Shown here: one piece after another, positions 59,979 to 61,265 of the stretch
How positions within the stretch are numbered: position 1 is the stretch's first letter
How the letters are laid out: every line of letters begins with the position of its first letter
NCBI RefSeq assembly: GCF_902506375.1
Contig: NZ_LR733284.1
Coordinates: 3,620,260 to 3,681,524, forward strand
Reading direction: 5' to 3'
Length of the DNA stretch: 61,265 nucleotides
Source: Microbacterium sp. 8M
Lineage (GTDB): Bacteria; Actinomycetota; Actinomycetes; Actinomycetales; Microbacteriaceae
Notes under the pieces: model-generated
Seen by the model: only the letters and a program-made list of their open reading frames with translations
What the model was told of the DNA's origin: nothing
The model's database searches: none
Position numbers and translations under genes: made by a program

Positions 59979-61247
59979 ATGAGCAGAGCGAGCGGCACTC
60001 CTCCGCACCGCGCACCGAGCGCCGTGCTGCGGATGATCGCCGCTCCGGTGAAAGGCGTCCGGAGGGTGCGCCGGCCGGCCACCGCCACCGCGCCGGCGTT
60101 CGACCTCGCGTACGTGCGCAGCGGACCACGCGCCGACATCCCGATCGTGGTGATCCCGGGCGGACCGGGGCTGGGATCCGTGCTCCCCTACCGCCGGTTC
60201 CGGCGCGAGGCGGCGGCGCGCGGGCTCGACGTCATCATGATGGAGCACCGCGGCGTCGGCCTGTCCCGCGCGAGTCTGGACGGGCAGAGCCTGCCGCTGT
60301 CGGCGATGCGCATGGTCGACGTGGTGGACGACCTGGCCGCGGTGCTGGATCAGGAGGGTGTGACCCGGGCCTGGGTCAGCGGCTCCTCGTACGGCAGTTA
60401 TGTCGCCGCCGCCTTCGGTGCGCGTCACCCGGAGCGCGTGGCCGGGATGCTGCTCGACTCCGCTCTGCAGTCCGTCGCCGACCGCGACGTCGAGCGCGCC
60501 ATGATCCGGGAGCTGTTCGTCGAGGCGGACACCCGGATCGCTGCGGCGGTGCGGGAGCTCCTCGAGGAGGGATCGGATCCGCGGATCCTGCTGGGCGTCC
60601 TGCGCGCGGCCTACGAGCTCGGCGGCGAGGAGCTGCTCGAGCCGCTGCTGCGCCAGCGGCTGCACCGCTCACACCGGCGGGCCCGCAGCGACCACGGCAG
60701 TCGCGCGTCGCACGGTTCTGTGTGGACCGCACTGGAGGCCTACGTCGACAAGGCGGAGTCGGAGGCCCACGTGCCGGGGTTCTACGAGTTCGATCTCGTC
60801 GGCGCGATCGCCTTCCGGGAGCTCGGCTTCGGGCCGGATCCGGACGGCTCCGCCCTCGACCCCTCGCTCACCTACGCACCCGTGGCCGACCGCTTCCCCC
60901 GCTTCGCCGGGGAGCCCTTCGACCTGTCCGCCGCGGCCGCGGGCTTCGCCTGGCCGACGGTGCTGCTCACCGGCACACGGGACCTGCGCACCCCCGCCGC
61001 CGTCGCGCAGCGCGTGGCCGCAACGGCTCCCGACACGGTGCTCGTCGAGATCGACAACGGGCACAGCGCGCTCGAGTCGCACCCGCTCGCCCTGCTGCAC
61101 GCGCTGCAGCGGCTGGCCCACGGGGAGCAGCGCCGACTGCCCGCGGAGAGCGCCCTGATGAACGCGCTGCCCCGGCGCGGCCTCGTGGCGGGGCTCCCCC
61201 GCCTGCTGCACGCGGGCGCGCGATGGGAGGCGGCCCTGCGCCCCTGA
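59979..61247 (+). CDS. Alpha/beta hydrolase (proline iminopeptidase/TAP-like)
   Basis: A 422-residue serine hydrolase. The oxyanion region is VVIPGGPGLGS, the nucleophile Ser lies in VSGSSYGSYVAAAF, and the His in IDNGHSALESHP; VLLTGTRDLRTPAAVAQRVA probably carries the acid Asp. The GGPGxG motif and length suit the proline iminopeptidase/tripeptidyl aminopeptidase-like group, so a peptide is a likely substrate, but esterase activity cannot be excluded. No signal peptide is visible. It begins 6 nt after CATAAT and ends just before the window does. Confidence 0.88.
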   Translation: MSRASGTPPHRAPSAVLRMIAAPVKGVRRVRRPATATAPAFDLAYVRSGPRADIPIVVIPGGPGLGSVLPYRRFRREAAARGLDVIMMEHRGVGLSRASLDGQSLPLSAMRMVDVVDDLAAVLDQEGVTRAWVSGSSYGSYVAAAFGARHPERVAGMLLDSALQSVADRDVERAMIRELFVEADTRIAAAVRELLEEGSDPRILLGVLRAAYELGGEELLEPLLRQRLHRSHRRARSDHGSRASHGSVWTALEAYVDKAESEAHVPGFYEFDLVGAIAFRELGFGPDPDGSALDPSLTYAPVADRFPRFAGEPFDLSAAAAGFAWPTVLLTGTRDLRTPAAVAQRVAATAPDTVLVEIDNGHSALESHPLALLHALQRLAHGEQRRLPAESALMNALPRRGLVAGLPRLLHAGARWEAALRP

Positions 61248-61265
61248 CGGCGCCCCGCCCTGCGC

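Overview
The window looks like chromosomal DNA of a high-GC actinobacterium, most likely of the family Microbacteriaceae (Microbacterium-like). The grounds are the very high GC, the actinobacterial gene content (DUF3516 helicase, IdeR/DtxR-type iron box, LAXTG sortase signal, LAL/LuxR regulator, DeoD purine nucleoside phosphorylase) and many genes that begin exactly 6 nt after a -10 hexamer, which is the hallmark of leaderless mRNAs. The genus is an inference. No rRNA, CRISPR array, phage module or insertion sequence was recognised; one tRNA (Arg, ACG) is present.

Layout. 0.1-5.2 kb: siderophore uptake (fused FecCD-type permease, lipoprotein binding protein, ATPase) divergent from a siderophore-interacting reductase across an iron box. 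5.3-8.0 kb: a stand-alone KAS II with a divergent TetR regulator and twin operators, then a double carboxymuconolactone-decarboxylase protein. 8.3-13.2 kb: a large LAL/LuxR regulator, a small Ala/Pro-rich protein and a FUSC-type membrane protein. 13.2-20.2 kb: GH35 beta-galactosidase, AlkD-like DNA repair protein, purine nucleoside phosphorylase, DUF3516 helicase, and an NTF2-like/MarR pair. 20.3-24.4 kb: a protealysin-like M4 metalloprotease overlapping an emfourin-type inhibitor gene, two intergenic repeat arrays and membrane proteins. 24.6-26.0 kb: tandem-AHSA1 protein and its ArsR regulator.

26.0-33.4 kb differs from its surroundings. The hexamer GGATCC, which occurs about 30 times in the 7.3 kb from 12.0 to 19.3 kb (counted by eye), occurs only 4 times here, so this stretch is probably an acquired island. 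It carries a DHA2 efflux pump with its TetR, a GH2 beta-mannosidase, and a CGNR regulator divergent from an SRPBCC-VOC-small protein operon. 33.4-39.4 kb: SDR/TetR and ArsR/MFS divergent modules and a secreted ParB-like, LAXTG-anchored protein. 39.4-43.9 kb: a PadR-DUF3995-UbiB operon and an OmpR-type response regulator whose kinase gene is truncated.

44.1-54.1 kb is an amino-acid (homoserine/methionine-type) block: homocysteine S-methyltransferase, two IclR regulators, a permease-alanine racemase operon, homoserine dehydrogenase overlapping an aldehyde dehydrogenase, an Lrp regulator and a trans-sulfuration-type PLP lyase. 54.2-61.2 kb: tRNA-Arg, an unknown coiled-coil protein, an SDR, a GntR/FCD regulator, a gluconate operon (gntK, gntP) with divergent GntR, and an alpha/beta hydrolase. 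The recurring architecture is a regulator divergent from its likely target across a short spacer holding a clear dyad.
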